Source of the DNA: Guillardia theta CCMP2712
Taxonomy: Eukaryota > Cryptophyceae > Pyrenomonadales > Geminigeraceae
Reading direction: 5' to 3'
Length of the DNA stretch: 64,000 bases
Assembly (NCBI RefSeq): GCF_000315625.1
Contig: NW_005434663.1
Coordinates: forward strand, 473,025-537,024
Position numbers and translations under genes: made by a program. Shown here in pieces: positions 35,059 to 44,410 of the stretch. Numbering within the stretch: the first letter of the stretch is position 1; every line of letters starts with the position of its first letter. Below the pieces are notes generated by a model, which did not search any database, was not told the origin of the DNA, and saw only the letters and a program-made list of their open reading frames with translations.

Positions 35059-36290
35059 TCATCGTACCCCTTTCGCTTCCCAGTCATCCACAAGTTCCTT
35101 TGCTGCAAATGTCTTGTTGTCTCTGTACATTTCATCACCAATGACAGAACTCCCTTCATAAGCCATCTGAGCTCGAATTTGATGAGTCCTGCCGGTAAGG
35201 AGTTGGATCTCAGCTTCATACACAAATTCTTCATCTGTGCAACAGTGAGAACAAATTGAGATCATTGAGATGTGAGCTATGACCATCTAAAATCTTTCGG
35301 ACTGTCCGACAAAGGGAAGAAACAGGGATTCTTGTTGTTTGCGAGACGTTCAACTTACACTGCAACCAAGAGCGGCAGACGGGAAATCTGCTCACAACCT
35401 TCGGGCTGAAAGTTGAAGGCTGACAACAGAGGTGAGCAAACTTACAAAAGCGCCAAGGCGTTGGTATACCTTCATGTAGTGAACGTACAACCCGATCTTC
35501 GGTCGCTCCCTTGTCAACATGAGATAGGTCTTCCTGATTTTCTTCTCCCTCATCTTCTTATAGAAGTGCGTCTTCGTTGGAAGGGAAATTCTAATCTCAA
35601 TGCGCAGCAACAACACAAACTTTCAATGTCACCTTGAATTGATGTGTCCGAGCAAACACCATGATTCCATGAGTTGGCGTGTCAAGTCTGTGCAAGGTGT
35701 ACACGCTGCCTTTGATTGTTCTCTGCAAGCAGGCAAAACAAGTCTCCCAGATATTGTCTGCTCGCGGGATGGACGGGACTCCCCCCGGTTTGTCCACAAT
35801 ACAGTAATGTTCTGTCTCAGATCAGGTCAGATAAAGGTTAAAAAGAGCCACCATGGCTACTTACCACAGACGTCAATCAGTCTATCAGTCCAATTTGTCT
35901 TGGATGCAGCAGAAAAACGCTTCGGGCTCGCGTAGACGCAAATCATTTCTCCTTGATGCAACTTGCGATCTTATGACAAAAGATGTCACCGACATCTTCA
36001 TCATCAGCACAACCATCAATCCATCATCCTATCAACACCAGCAACAACACCTCGGCACAAACTTCAGTCGCACTAGTGACATGCACAATCATCCTTGAAA
36101 TGTACACCTTTTGTAAGCCGATCTTTCTCATCCCAGACCGCCCCCAGTCTCATCAGGGTCCGAGCTTTTGCTGCCGTTACGGACAAACATTTCCGAACAA
36201 GTCGGCTTGCAAGGACAGCTTTCGTTTTGTAAGCTTGAAAGATTCTGACATCAGATTTCTCATCGAACGTAAAGGATGAATTCCTGCTGC
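35059..36290 (-). CDS. RluA-family RNA pseudouridine synthase (5' end uncertain)
   Basis: Minus-strand exons give the family order. An S4-like RNA-binding segment (LASRLVRKCLSVTAAKARTL then MRLGAVW, about 36200) is followed by HQGEMICVYASPKRF. The catalytic domain then reads CIVDKPGGVPSIPRADN and VYTLHRLDTPTHGIMVFART, in which HRLDTPT carries the catalytic Asp. KMREKKIRKTYLMLTRERP follows. The last exon gives YEAEIQLLTGRTHQIRAQMA, the C-terminal RTHQIR motif, ending ELVDDWEAKGVR at 35059. These enzymes isomerise uridine in rRNA or tRNA. The first exon and start are not resolved; splicing upstream at 36297-36510 may add a targeting sequence. The OPR-type gene follows upstream on the same strand. 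Confidence 0.85.
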
Positions 36291-36552
36291 AAAACAAATC
36301 AAAACATGTTTGAGGGGTTCTGCCACTATTTCACCTCCATGTCGGAAAATCTTTCAGAGCTTCAAGCACCGGTCGGTCGATGGTCTGCAAAGACGATAAG
36401 AACTCTTCCGTGCGTGTGGCATGTGGTTCATGAGAGCAGCAATAAGAGAATATCAACTGCAACTGTACCTTTCCAAGCTCAAAGATCTTCGCCACTAATA
36501 GTGATCTAAAATGCGTTCTCTTCAGACTGAACGTGTAACCAAAATGGCATCA

Positions 36553-38061
36553 CTACCTTCTCTTCCCGATATCAGCATCCTCCAATATTTGCAAGTTACA
36601 CTGAGAGTGGTGTGAAGGAAAAGCACGCAATCGACATGAAGTAACTACCTTCCATTTGTCTCCCAAACGCATGAGTGCTTGACGCATGCGAAATTCAGCC
36701 GTACGACGTAGGAGGATTCCAAGTATATCATTCCATCTGCCCTCATTCACCAGCTCTGCATCCTCGTCCTTCCTGACCGTCGAGAGCTTGTGGAAGGCTG
36801 CGACACAGTGGACCAGGTTGTGAGCCGTTAGTCGAGAAGCCTTTGAACAGATAATGCGAGAGAGCTTCTCCAACACTGCATCATCCTCCACACCAAGAAC
36901 TCCCATCGACCATAGCACAAACACCGCTCCTTGCAAATTCGCCATGTCGACATCCTGACAAAACCTCTTGGCCAGCGCTTGAACGATCCAGCGCTCCTGA
37001 CAACCAAGACTTGTTAAAGACCAGCAAATATGAGCGATTTCCCAGGGTTTGTATGCTTCCAAGAGTTGATCTTGATGACCGAAATGATCTATCAGAGACT
37101 GCAAGGTCGAGTCCTCCCCTCGAAATCTCAGCCTTCCCAGACCCATCAGCAATCTGAACCAATCCTTGGCCGTCAGTAGCCCTTTCTTGGTGGAGTTGGA
37201 GTTGAGCGTCTTCAGAATCTTCTCAACCATGACGATCACAACCTTCTGGCATGACCTCCTCGTACTCAAGTATCCTGCTCCCTCTACCAGTTGCGACAGG
37301 CCCGCCACGTCCACCCTCCTGAAACTCTTCTCTCTCAGCACAAGGGACGCACAGACGTTGATTGAGATCTTATCCGGGACTCCCAGCTTTGCGATAGAAT
37401 GGAAAGTCCTTGCCGCTCTCTTGGCTGTGAGCTCGTACAAGCTCTTGCTCAAGAGCCTCGTGATCTCCAATATGATTCGCATGTTGTCAAACCCGACCCG
37501 CGACAGACTCATCAGGCTATTCAACAATCGGGATAGCTGCTTGGTGTTCAAATCGTGTGCAATCGACCTGGCCCTTGACATGATCTTGCTCCGCAAATGC
37601 GAAAAAGGTTTGTGGTATATCATAATTGTTCTGTTCAACCCTTGTACCTCGCTGCCATAGTCATCTACAAACATGAACTTCTTATTCTGAGAGGCCAACC
37701 TCGACAACAGGGAGAGAAACTCGCCCGTTCCGTTGCCAGAAGAGCTCGCAAGTTGGTGCATGATTCTCTCGGGGCATCGCTTGTAGTGTCGAGAAGACAT
37801 TCTCCTACATGCCGCTGCCAGCGTTCCTGCACAGACCTCGGGATCCTGGACTCGGCGTTCTCCACCGCCTCTGAGAGCTGAGGCCCTCAACGATGCAGGC
37901 ACGGAAGAGGACAGGAGCTTTGACTCGCCGCTAACATCTCGTCCTCCATCGAGCACAGGCAGTGTAATGATCGCCATTGCTATCAGCAGCCGCATCGCCC
38001 ATCCTCCTGATACAATGTAGAACCGGCTGAGTTCAGTCCGATCACGCGGCGCCGGGCACAA
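36553..38061 (-). CDS. Helical-repeat (OPR/FASTK-like) organelle RNA-binding protein, candidate
   Basis: Essentially one long exon. From Met at about 37995 the N-terminus is a signal peptide (MRLLIAMAIITLPVLDGG), which suits import into a complex plastid. The 22 residues before it probably belong to the 5' UTR. The body is a series of about 35-40-residue helix pairs: DLNTKQLSRLLNSLMSLSRV, ELTAKRAARTFHSIAKLGVP, VAGLSQLVEGAGYLS, AKDWFRLLMGLGRLRF, KPWEIAHICWSLTSLGCQER, ANLQGAVFVLWSMGVLGVED and TAHNLVHCVAAFHKLS. The recurring pattern (L-x-x-L-x-x-S/A-L-x-x-LG) is that of OPR or FASTK/RAP-type proteins that bind organelle transcripts. No RAP domain is seen at the C-end. A GTAGTT donor after DKWK could lead to a different last exon. 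Confidence 0.6.
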   Translation of the reverse strand: MCPAPRDRTELSRFYIVSGGWAMRLLIAMAIITLPVLDGGRDVSGESKLLSSSVPASLRASALRGGGERRVQDPEVCAGTLAAACRRMSSRHYKRCPERIMHQLASSSGNGTGEFLSLLSRLASQNKKFMFVDDYGSEVQGLNRTIMIYHKPFSHLRSKIMSRARSIAHDLNTKQLSRLLNSLMSLSRVGFDNMRIILEITRLLSKSLYELTAKRAARTFHSIAKLGVPDKISINVCASLVLREKSFRRVDVAGLSQLVEGAGYLSTRRSCQKVVIVMVEKILKTLNSNSTKKGLLTAKDWFRLLMGLGRLRFRGEDSTLQSLIDHFGHQDQLLEAYKPWEIAHICWSLTSLGCQERWIVQALAKRFCQDVDMANLQGAVFVLWSMGVLGVEDDAVLEKLSRIICSKASRLTAHNLVHCVAAFHKLSTVRKDEDAELVNEGRWNDILGILLRRTAEFRMRQALMRLGDKWKVVTSCRLRAFPSHHSQCNLQILEDADIGKRR

Positions 38062-38578
38062 CTTGCAAAGCTGAGCCCGGCCCGCCCGGCCGGGCCCACC
38101 CCGTGGCGCACACTAACATGCGGCCCGGCCCGGCCGCGTGTACCGGACCCGTCAGTGCACCCGGGCCGTCACTCCGACCGGCCTGAGTGCCGCTCAGTCA
38201 CGCACACGCGGCACTCACTGAGCCGGGACTGCCGCTTTCACCCGCTCAGAGGTCCACGCTGAGGATACCTCCTGAGGAGAACTCGGAAATGAGGAGGGTG
38301 TGTAGAGCAGCTTTACTCAAAGTTAAGTTAAAATCAGTACGGGAGCACCGTTCAACGGTTAGTTAGGTCTCCACGTTATGTCCCTCCAGGTCTCTCGGGA
38401 CTCCATCGATGGAAGGCAGCAGTGTAAAGGGTGGGGTAGAAGAATTTCTTAGGAACACCGGTTCTTTAGAGGTAAAAGAATGGGGACCGAGAGGGGGGGT
38501 GTAAACGAGTACAGGGTAGCCCCACCCTCTTTTTTCCACATATAAGACTTGGGAGATCCACGCATAAACACGACGACC
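38062..38578. other. GC-rich island, dispersed element and promoter cluster
   Basis: 38070-38240 is a GC-rich island (CCCGGCCCGGCCG, GTCACTCCGAC). 38311-38342 is an inverted element copy. 38420-38525 carries GGGTGGGGTAG, GGGGGGGTG and TACAGGGTAGCCCCACCC just before the DUF4079 gene start at 38579, a likely promoter. Confidence 0.5.
38311..38342 (-). repeat. Dispersed element copy (inverted)
   Basis: Plus strand reads CTTTACTCAAAGTTAAGTTA then AAATCAGTACG, the reverse complement of the consensus core. Confidence 0.8.
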
Positions 38579-39474
38579 ATGCGCGCCATTCTTCTCATCG
38601 CAGCGGCCAGCAGCGCCTGCGCCTTCCTCCCTTCCGCCCCTCTGTCTCCTTCCCTTGGTCTCGCCAAAGCCGCTCATACAACCCTCCCCCTGAGATCTCC
38701 TGCACGCGCTCGCCATGCGGTTGGGCCCAAAATGCAAGTCCAAGAGATTGCTGACCAGGCCATGACCTTGGCGGCATATCCTCAAGGCCTCGTGGATGCT
38801 GTCACCGCGTACATGAACCTCTACGTTCCTTTGTTCAAGGTGAGCGGAGAGATGATCGCCTGCCTTCGGCTGATGAGCGATATGCAGGGTTTGAATCTTC
38901 CTCCTTTCATGCTCCACTGGTTTCACGCGGTGATAATCATCTGTAAGCTCAACTGCTAGTACTGACTTGAATTCTCGAAGCTCAACATGGGAGTTGTCCT
39001 TGCTAGCATGGGTACCTACGGAACCATCTTGGGCTGGCAAATTCGCCAGAATCCCAAGTCAGCTGGTGAGCTTGCTGTTGGTCCCAACCTCGGTAAGACC
39101 ACTTCGGAGCTCCATTCGACTTTGATGGGAGCGATGGTACGAACGAGACTGTGCTATGTGCTTTCACTAAGCATGCTTGACTCCAGGGTCTTATCTTCTT
39201 CCTTGGAGCAAACGGAGGACTCGTTCTCTCTCTCGTCCAGGACAAGCCGATCATGCAGTCTACCCACTTCACCTCCGCCATGGTCGGATTCGCGCTTCTT
39301 GCCGCTCAGGCTTCCCTTACTACCCTCTTCAAGGGCGGAAACGCCAAGACTGCAAGAACGGCCCACGCCTTCTTGGGATCTGCGACCATGGGTGTCTTCC
39401 TCTTCCACGCTTACCAGGGCCTCCAGCTCGGCCTTGAGTACAGCGCGCCAGCAATTGTTGCTTCAGTGCAGTGA
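38579..39474 (+). CDS. Plastid-targeted DUF4079-type membrane protein (234 aa)
   Basis: Exons 38579-38839, 38981-39136 and 39187-39474 join in phase 0. The presequence is bipartite: MRAILLIAAASSACAF then LPSAPLSPS, a signal peptide ending ACA-F as in ASAF-type motifs of red complex plastids, followed by a Ser/Arg-rich transit region (LPLRSPARARHAV). The mature part has about four hydrophobic spans: LNMGVVLASMGTYGTILGW, LIFFLGANGGLVLSLVQ, HFTSAMVGFALLAAQASL and AHAFLGSATMGVFLFHAYQG. The conserved polar residues and spacing match the DUF4079 family of cyanobacteria and plastids, whose function I do not know. A thylakoid or envelope location is inferred. Confidence 0.72.
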
Positions 39475-39557
39475 GTGAAATCTTTGGAATTTTATATACA
39501 AAGATTTGATGGGTCAGTATGTTTGCTATGCTGGAATCATACAAGGCTGAGCCTTTC

Positions 39558-42089
39558 TCACTCGAAGATTGTCCGAACGAAATCTTCGTAGAAGATGAAG
39601 CCGTTCTTCTGCTGATCCCACCTGCCCATGAGTGCGATTATCTCGTCTTCATCCAACTCGAAGTTGAACTTGCGGATAACGTTCACCAAATCGTCGAGAG
39701 AGACAGCGCCGCTCTGCTCTTCGTCGATCAACCTGAAAACATTCATGATCTCCCTGGACATGCCTTGGACTTTATTCCGCATCTTCTGGTGGATGAGATC
39801 GATACTGACAATGTTGTCCAGCTTGCCCTTGTGAATGTATCGCAGAGTGAACTTGTCTGTCTCCAGCAAGCTGAAGGGATAATTGTTGATCCAAACTGTT
39901 CCTGGCAGTTCGATCAAGAGATCTTGCTCTGTCATCCAGTCGCCAAACTTCGCTTTGTGGCGAATCACCCGCTGCCGTTCTAGAAACTTTCCTCCAACAA
40001 ACCCAGAGTTCTGGATGGGAGGCTCGTAGATGGAGAGGGAGCCATCTCCCATGAAGTAGGAGATCACAAATCGACGCTTGTGATCGTCAGGGTTCACCAT
40101 GCTCATTTTCTCTATGTCAAATTTGGCCTTCCACCTATCATAGAGCGTCAACTCAATCACTCAGCACACTTGATCACCTGAAGATGATGGAGTCTAGCGC
40201 AGCTTGTTTGGTCCGATCATACTTCCTCGGTTTGGGTATCAGGTTGAAGTAGGATGCAAGGGAATCGTGCTCGCTGCCGAACCCGTTGTAGGGCGGGAGT
40301 GGCATGCTGGGGAACTCTACGTGAGTTTCCGGCTCCACCTGATTTGCTGGCTGCTCGACTCCATACTGATGCAAATAGTATTCCCTCGTGAAGCTGTCAC
40401 AGTCGTACAAGAACATGTCTCTCCCAAAGATCTCAATCGTGTTTCCTACGATGAGGTCTTTGTCGCTGATATACCTACAACCAAATTAACAGAAGCCAGC
40501 CGGTCAGGAGAGGCTTACTCATCTTCGAAATCTTCTTCTTTACTTCCCACTGAAGGGACGCCTCGAAAAACACGCGGAACGCGCTGTTTCTTCACTAGTT
40601 TTGGGAAGCTGTGTATCACCCCATTGTTATCATCGGCAATAAACAATCTTAATCATCTCACGGATCTCTTCCGGAGTTTTGCTGCTTCACTTCCAAAACC
40701 TGATAAAACCTTTCAGAACAATAGGAATACCATGGTCCGACACCTCTATCTTGTCGTCCTGCAGAAAATAGTTGATGATATACTCTAACTTCTGTCCGAA
40801 CATGCTGGATCTGTCATCCCATTGCGCATAGAATCGTAGAACCTTCGTTTGATCTATCATTGCAATGACACTATCCTCACACCTGTACCTTGTTGGCATA
40901 TTTCAAGAACTTCTCTCGCATATCTCTCTTCTGGGCTGTAGTCAAGGTTGCAATAGAGGATTCAACCCGATATCTGGGGAACAAAATATCAGAGGTTTTG
41001 CGGGTCATCTTCTGCAAGATCTGACGTGTCTTCTGATTTGTTGTCGAGTATTTCATTGTACGAGCTAGTTGTCATGGGGCTAGCTGCTCCTCGATTCATC
41101 TTGGATTCAGACAACGCCCGTTGCGACATGTATTTGTCTTCTGGAATGATAGACTCAAACTCCAAATTCAAACCATTTGCCTGCGAGGTCAAATAAGGGA
41201 TTCAGCAAAAAAATCTTCTGCATCACCTCAAAAAAATTTTGAGTGAAGTGATTGCAGGAGGTCAGGTGAAACTCTCTGTTGTATATATTGATCACAGTCG
41301 TACTCGCAAAGTCGAAGAGCGTAACAAACTCCTACAACACGACAGGGAAGAGGATGTCAGCAGAGCCAGCAGAATGTTGGCAGAAACCTGGCTGCCCAAC
41401 TCTTGCTTCGGGACTCTGTGTCGCTTCATGAACACTCCTTGAGCATACCCGCTGTTCTGCTGTCTATGTTCGTTGATCTGTTTGAACATTATTACGAAAA
41501 CAGCAGGATGGAGGTTTGTCATTCCTGGATGGAGTCGTCCACAAGATGATACAAGATCGTGAATTTCCTGACCCTTGAAGGCTCCGACAAGTTCTCTGGC
41601 ACTTGTTCGGTGATGAACGCTTCGAACCTGAGACGCTCTCAATGCAATGACGCCAATCTGTGCAGGCAGAATGCACCTCAAAACCTTCCCGTCAAGACCA
41701 GCGAATGCCGGAATGAACTCTGATGAGTTTTCAGCTGAGATCGACCGATAGTTCGAAACTTGTGATGGAACCACGCTCTGATGATGTAGATGTCAGGAAA
41801 CAAAGCAACTCGTACAACTCTCAGCAATCTGGCAACCGGAGGTCTGGACGGCGACGCTGGGGCTCCATCATCGCGGATAGGAACATCGTGCTGAATGGGC
41901 GTCCCACTGCGGTAATCGAAGATGTGTGACTTGCGAAAGTTTGTACGCTGCAGAAAGGATCATGATGGTGTTGAGTAGATGTGAAATAGACATCGTCATT
42001 ACGTTGGGGTCGGAGAAGGAGTTGCCAGGAAGGAAAGGAATGCCTTGATCCGGAGGGAACAGAGAAAGAGAAGACGAAGGCCTAGACAT
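39558..42089 (-). CDS. EFHC1: EFHC1/RIB72-like ciliary microtubule inner protein (DM10 domains, EF-hand)
   Basis: Many short exons on the minus strand. It starts SRPSSSLSLFPPDQGIPFLP then GNSFSDPN, joined to RTNFRKSHIFDYRSGTPI, the EFHC N-terminal signature. DM10-type segments follow: NSGYAQGVFMKRHRVPK and INIYNREFHLTSCNHFTQ; then VLRFYAQWDDRS with EYIINYFLQDDKIEV; then FVISYFMGDGSLSIYEPP with NSGFVGGKFLERQR. Between them is FLYDCDSFTREYYLHQYG. The C-terminus holds an EF-hand-like region (IMNVFRLIDEEQSGAVSLDD). EFHC1/RIB72 proteins lie inside the A-tubule of axonemal doublets and stabilise the protofilament ribbon. Together with the NPHP3-like gene this implies a flagellate. Exon borders in the middle were not all fixed. 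Confidence 0.85.
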
Positions 42090-42310
42090 CAGTTTGAAGA
42101 CCTGAGGTGGTGGAGTAAGAAGAGTGTCGATGATATTAGCAGAGATTGAGATGCAGCAGCTAATTGTGCTCCACTAGGGATTCAATCTACTTCGCAATCA
42201 AGGTCCGTTTGCTCAGGCTTCAGATGTTTGCTCAACCGTCTCCATATCACATCTGTCTCGTTCATGGGAGCTCTCGAGCAGACCTCCGAGAATCGTTCCA
42301 GTCTTCTTCT
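42090..42310. other. Upstream region of the EFHC1-like gene
   Basis: About 220 bp with no recognised exon; presumably the minus-strand promoter. Confidence 0.35.
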
Positions 42311-42440
42311 ATCCTCCTGCTCCTCTACTATCCTCCTGCTCTTCTCCTATCCTCCTGCTCTTCTACTATCCTCCTGCTCTTCTCCTATATCCTCCTGCAT
42401 CTCTACCACTTCCTGCTCTTCTCCTATCCTCCCGCTTTTC
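42310..42440. repeat. CTCCTGCTCTTCTCCTATC minisatellite
   Basis: About 6 units of TCCTGCTCTTCTCCTATCC (with CTACTATCC variants) between 42311 and 42430. Confidence 0.9.
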
Positions 42441-42724
42441 TGTCTCGGCCACGCCTCAGCATGGCTTTCACCAACCGATGCTGCCGTTGAAGCACCACCC
42501 CTCGAACGAACCCTCCACCTGGGCCCACCCACCCCTCTCGCTAAGAGCTTTCAAAAGGTAGCAAGTGGGGCTCATCAGTCAAAACTGACGGTACGGTACG
42601 GGCGTGGTCCTGTACCATGATTCTTTACTCAACAAGACACTGAGTTTTTTACGCCGGGTCCGACCCGGCAGGCCCCGGACCGTACCAGCGCTGACTCGCC
42701 AGACCGTTTGGCTGGTGATCGGAC

Positions 42725-42771
42725 TCTTTACTCAAAGTTAAGTTAAAAATCAGTAGTGAGGACAATCAGGA
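42725..42771 (-). repeat. Dispersed element copy (inverted)
   Basis: TTTACTCAAAGTTAAGTTAA, AAATCAGTAGTGAGGACAAT, CAGGAG: full length, including the arm shared with 12287 and 43551. Confidence 0.82.
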
Positions 42772-42790
42772 GAGTCGAGGAGGCTTGACC

Positions 42791-42815
42791 GTTTACTCAA
42801 AGTTAAGTGAAACGG
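42791..42815 (-). repeat. Dispersed element, partial copy (inverted)
   Basis: GTTTACTCAAAGTTAAGTGA: only the right end of the element, 20 bp from the previous copy. Confidence 0.7.
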
Positions 42816-43275
42816 AGTGACTGTCAGTGTCGCACAGGCCAAACGGACCGTGTCCGGTCGGACCGTCACCCCCCGCCCGGCGGGCCTGGCCGCGAGGCGA
42901 GTCGCGGCGACGGTCCCGAGTCCCGGCAGTAGGCCCTGGCTTCAGTGGGTTAGTCCGGGCCTTTCTTGCCGCGTCTCGAGTCGGGGCGGGCGCATTCGGC
43001 AGTACTCAGTAATCCTCAGGCCCGGGATCAGATGCCGCTGCCACGGTGCCCATGCATCATGGCATCCGAGATAAGGGCCGCCCCTGAATCTTGCTCGGAA
43101 CTAATTTGCTACAATGGGTTGAAACTTTTTTTTTGCCTGTTTATCAACGTGACAGGGAATTGGTTCAACTTGCCATACTTTTTTCAACGGGCTACTGATT
43201 GGAAAACTTGGTACTGATACTGAGGGCCGGGCTCCGCCGAGGCGGCGCGGCGGCTCAGCGGCTGCGCCCACTGGC

Positions 43276-43310
43276 TCGTACTGATTTTTGACTTAACTTT
43301 GTGAGTAAAC
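43276..43310 (+). repeat. Dispersed element copy
   Basis: CTCGTACTGATTTTTGACTT, AACTTTGTGAGTAAAC: a 2-bp insertion (GTGAGTAAA for GAGTAAA). Confidence 0.75.
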
Positions 43311-43367
43311 TATGCCGCAGTTAACCCCTTCTCGCGCCGTGTCCTCCGAGGCTCCGGCGGCGATCGG

Positions 43368-43400
43368 ATACTGGATTTTCACTTAACTTTGAGTAAAGAC
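43368..43400 (+). repeat. Dispersed element copy
   Basis: ATACTGGATTTTCACTTAAC, TTTGAGTAAAGAC: a variant left arm with the core intact. Confidence 0.75.
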
Positions 43401-43550
43401 TCATCCGGGCGAGTCACTGAGTACTCTTCTCACCGTTTGGCCTGTCACGGTGCGACAGTGTCTGAGGGTCAAGCCTCCCCTCCTCTTCCGGGGAGTCCGT
43501 TCTCCTTGCGTTCTCTTCCGCTCTCCTTCTCTTCTTTTCCGAGTCGACTC

Positions 43551-43596
43551 TCCTGATTGTCCTCGTACTGATTTTAACTTCACTTTGAGTAAAGAG
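43551..43596 (+). repeat. Dispersed element copy (full length)
   Basis: TCCTGATTGTCCTCGTACTG, ATTTTAACTTCACTTTGAGT, AAAGAG: one substitution in the core (TTCAC for TTAAC). Confidence 0.82.
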
Positions 43597-43719
43597 TTGA
43601 AGGGCTGGCCGCGGGCCGCCCAGTGACCGTAGTGCAGTGAAACTAAATAGCTCGGAGCCCGGAGTTATCCGATCGGATCCGACCGCGGCTGACCGGAGCC
43701 TCCCGGGCGCTCGTGACCA

Positions 43720-44410
43720 AAAGTAAGCTAATTGATTTTAAGGTGATTTAAATGGTCAAGCTAAATATCATATCCTGTGCTCCGTGTAGCGCCTACAAGG
43801 ACAACCCCTACCCCCTAGGCTTCAGACCCACCCTCAAGAACATATTTGACCCCCACAAAAATAGTTTTAACTGACTCTGCGGAAATAAAAAGACTTGCGA
43901 GGAGGGGTGGCCTGACCCCTTGAAGGGAACTAAAATGAGGGGGTAGCATGTGTAGTTCGGTAACGTGACACAGTCAATACAAAAGATAGAGGTATTCAAT
44001 GAAAATGAAAATGCAGGGGAGAAAGAGCAATCAGATGACAGGGAGGGAAGCGAAGGATGGAAGAGAGGTAGGAAAAGATCGAGTTAAAGGGAGTGTAAGG
44101 TCAAATCTATCGAGTATACTGCTAAAAACAGGTTTCGTATCATGCGTGAGCTTAGGTCAGTAGTGCGAAGAGAAAGAGATCGTACACAAGGTTCAGGTGC
44201 TGGAGGTAAATACATCTAGCAGTGCGATGACGTTGGGTGGTGAACGGAATGAATGAAATTGGAGCAATAATTGAAGTCTTTTCTTTGCAGGTTGAGGCTG
44301 AGTTGGCCATCAAACTTTGATGTGAAACTGGGGTCCTGCGGAATCCCTCAATATGTCTTACTGCGACAAAATAGTTCCATGGCATCCCGATCGCTCTTGA
44401 ACTATCTTGG
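43720..44410. promoter_or_regulatory. Upstream region of the ABC transporter with ACCCC/TACCCCC cluster
   Basis: 43800-43960 carries ACCCCTACCCCCTAG, ACCCACCC, GACCCCCAC, GAGGGGTGG and GAGGGGGTAG words about 450 bp before the transporter start. The remainder to 44410 shows no confident exon, though a short upstream exon cannot be excluded. Confidence 0.35.

Larger units (their letters stand above)
42590..43720. other. GC-rich islands with five dispersed-element copies
   Basis: Alternating GC-rich blocks (for example 42640-42720, 42840-43050, 43230-43275, 43320-43370, 43600-43710) and copies of the element at 42725, 42791, 43276, 43368 and 43551. The blocks hold no convincing protein. The element sits at nearly every block border. 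Confidence 0.7.

Noticed and set aside
39519-39983. Plus-strand frame opposite the EFHC1-like C-terminus
   Set aside because: The minus-strand reading has DM10 and EF-hand motifs; the plus frame is a shadow.
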